Shown here: positions 6,561 through 6,920 of the stretch, one piece after another | Numbering within the stretch: the first letter of the stretch is position 1 | Layout: every line of letters begins with the position of its first letter | NCBI GenBank assembly: GCA_023251275.1 | Contig: JAHEZC010000082.1 | Coordinates: 1-6,920 of the forward strand | Length of the DNA stretch: 6,920 nt | Direction: 5' to 3' | DNA from: Parafilimonas sp. | GTDB lineage: Bacteria; Bacteroidota; Bacteroidia; Chitinophagales; Chitinophagaceae | The notes under the pieces: model-generated | Database searches by the model: none | Told to the model about the DNA's origin: nothing | The model's input: the letters and a program-made list of their open reading frames with translations, nothing else | Made by a program: the position numbers and the translations under genes

Positions 6561-6920
6561 TTATTTTTTCTTTTTCAGGGCCTCGCTTCTGCGGATCATA
6601 TCTGCAAGCGTAGCATGCTTGAGAATCTCCAGTGTTTCATTCCTTACATCTGCAAATACACTCCTGATACCGCAAGTGGCTTCATCTTTACATTCATTAC
6701 ATTTCTGGTAATATTTAAATGTAACGCAGGGAAGCAGCGCAATCGGGCCATCAAACAATCGCATTACATCGGCAATATTGATTTCATCGGCCCTTTGATT
6801 AAGATAATATCCTCCGGCCTTTCCTTTTTTACTATGCAGCATACCGGCATTGCGCAGATCAAGCAAAATGGCTTCTAGAAATTTCCGTGGAATATGCTCG
6901 CTTTCCGCAATCCTGCTTAT
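6561..6920 (-). CDS. Rrf2-family transcriptional regulator (5' end outside window)
   Basis: The frame is open to the window edge; 119 residues are visible before TAA at 6563-6561. Given the usual length of about 130-160, some 25-30 N-terminal residues are missing. The visible start, ISRIAESEHIPRKFLEAILLDLRNAG, is cited here in parts: ISRIAES and IPRKFLEAIL form the helix-turn-helix, and LDLRNAGMLHSKKGKAGGYYL is the recognition helix and beta-wing typical of Rrf2/IscR/CymR proteins. Four cysteines follow in the sensor region (PCVTF, KCNEC, ATCG; codons between 6672 and 6728) with spacing C-x8-C-x2-C-x5-C, which could bind an iron-sulfur cluster. The spacing differs from IscR. The protein ends in four Lys. 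An A6-TAA-T8 stretch (6553-6569) covers the stop and may act as a weak terminator. The gene lies 62 bases upstream of the barrel gene on the same strand. Its targets cannot be told from this window. Confidence 0.88.
   Translation of the reverse strand: MSRIAESEHIPRKFLEAILLDLRNAGMLHSKKGKAGGYYLNQRADEINIADVMRLFDGPIALLPCVTFKYYQKCNECKDEATCGIRSVFADVRNETLEILKHATLADMIRRSEALKKKK

Noticed and set aside
1..6920. Defence system, prophage, transposon, CRISPR array or secondary-metabolite cluster
   Set aside because: No transposase, integrase, nuclease, phage or biosynthetic gene, and no repeat-spacer array, is present. All complete genes fit ordinary envelope and transport functions.

Overview
The window looks like a chromosomal stretch from a member of the Bacteroidota. 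A Chitinophagaceae-like or Sphingobacteriia-like organism is my guess. Three things point to the phylum: Bacteroidetes-type promoter elements (TTTG, about 19 bases, TAnnTTTG), A-rich leaders without Shine-Dalgarno sites, and gene families typical of the phylum (a TonB-C fragment, DUF2911, a four-cysteine Rrf2 regulator, an AlgE-like outer-membrane barrel). No RNA gene, mobile element, CRISPR array or origin was seen. Coding density is high and no gene-free stretch exceeds 150 bases.

Left part, plus strand. Bases 2-385 hold the C-terminal end of a protein with a TonB-C-like domain; its start lies outside the window. A good Bacteroidetes promoter follows at 413-443, and then a complete secreted DUF2911 protein with a helical, TPR-like tail (460-1296). 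A strong GC-rich hairpin at 1342-1367 sits between this gene and the convergent minus-strand operon and probably terminates both.

Centre and right, minus strand, read from right to left. The order is the 3' portion of an Rrf2-family regulator (6561-6920, start outside the window), an outer-membrane beta-barrel of the alginate-export (AlgE-like) family (5122-6498), then pstS (4072-5028), pstC (3129-4016), pstA (2290-3132) and pstB (1441-2265). The last four form a Pst-type high-affinity phosphate ABC importer. PstS binds the ligand in the periplasm, PstC and PstA form the membrane channel, and PstB is the ATPase. The barrel just upstream on the same strand is a plausible outer-membrane entry route for the same substrate. 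The pst genes are tightly packed: pstC and pstA overlap by 4 bases, and pstA ends close to pstB. No phoU follows pstB.

I found no clearly new system. The points most worth a second look are in the importer. PstS carries a canonical EF-hand calcium loop and lacks several of the phosphate-contacting residues of E. coli PstS. The outer-membrane partner is AlgE-like rather than an OprP-type porin. An 18-base-period direct repeat precedes pstS, and a related element precedes the barrel gene; together they may mark a shared operator. All assignments come from reading the sequence and from family knowledge; no database search was run.
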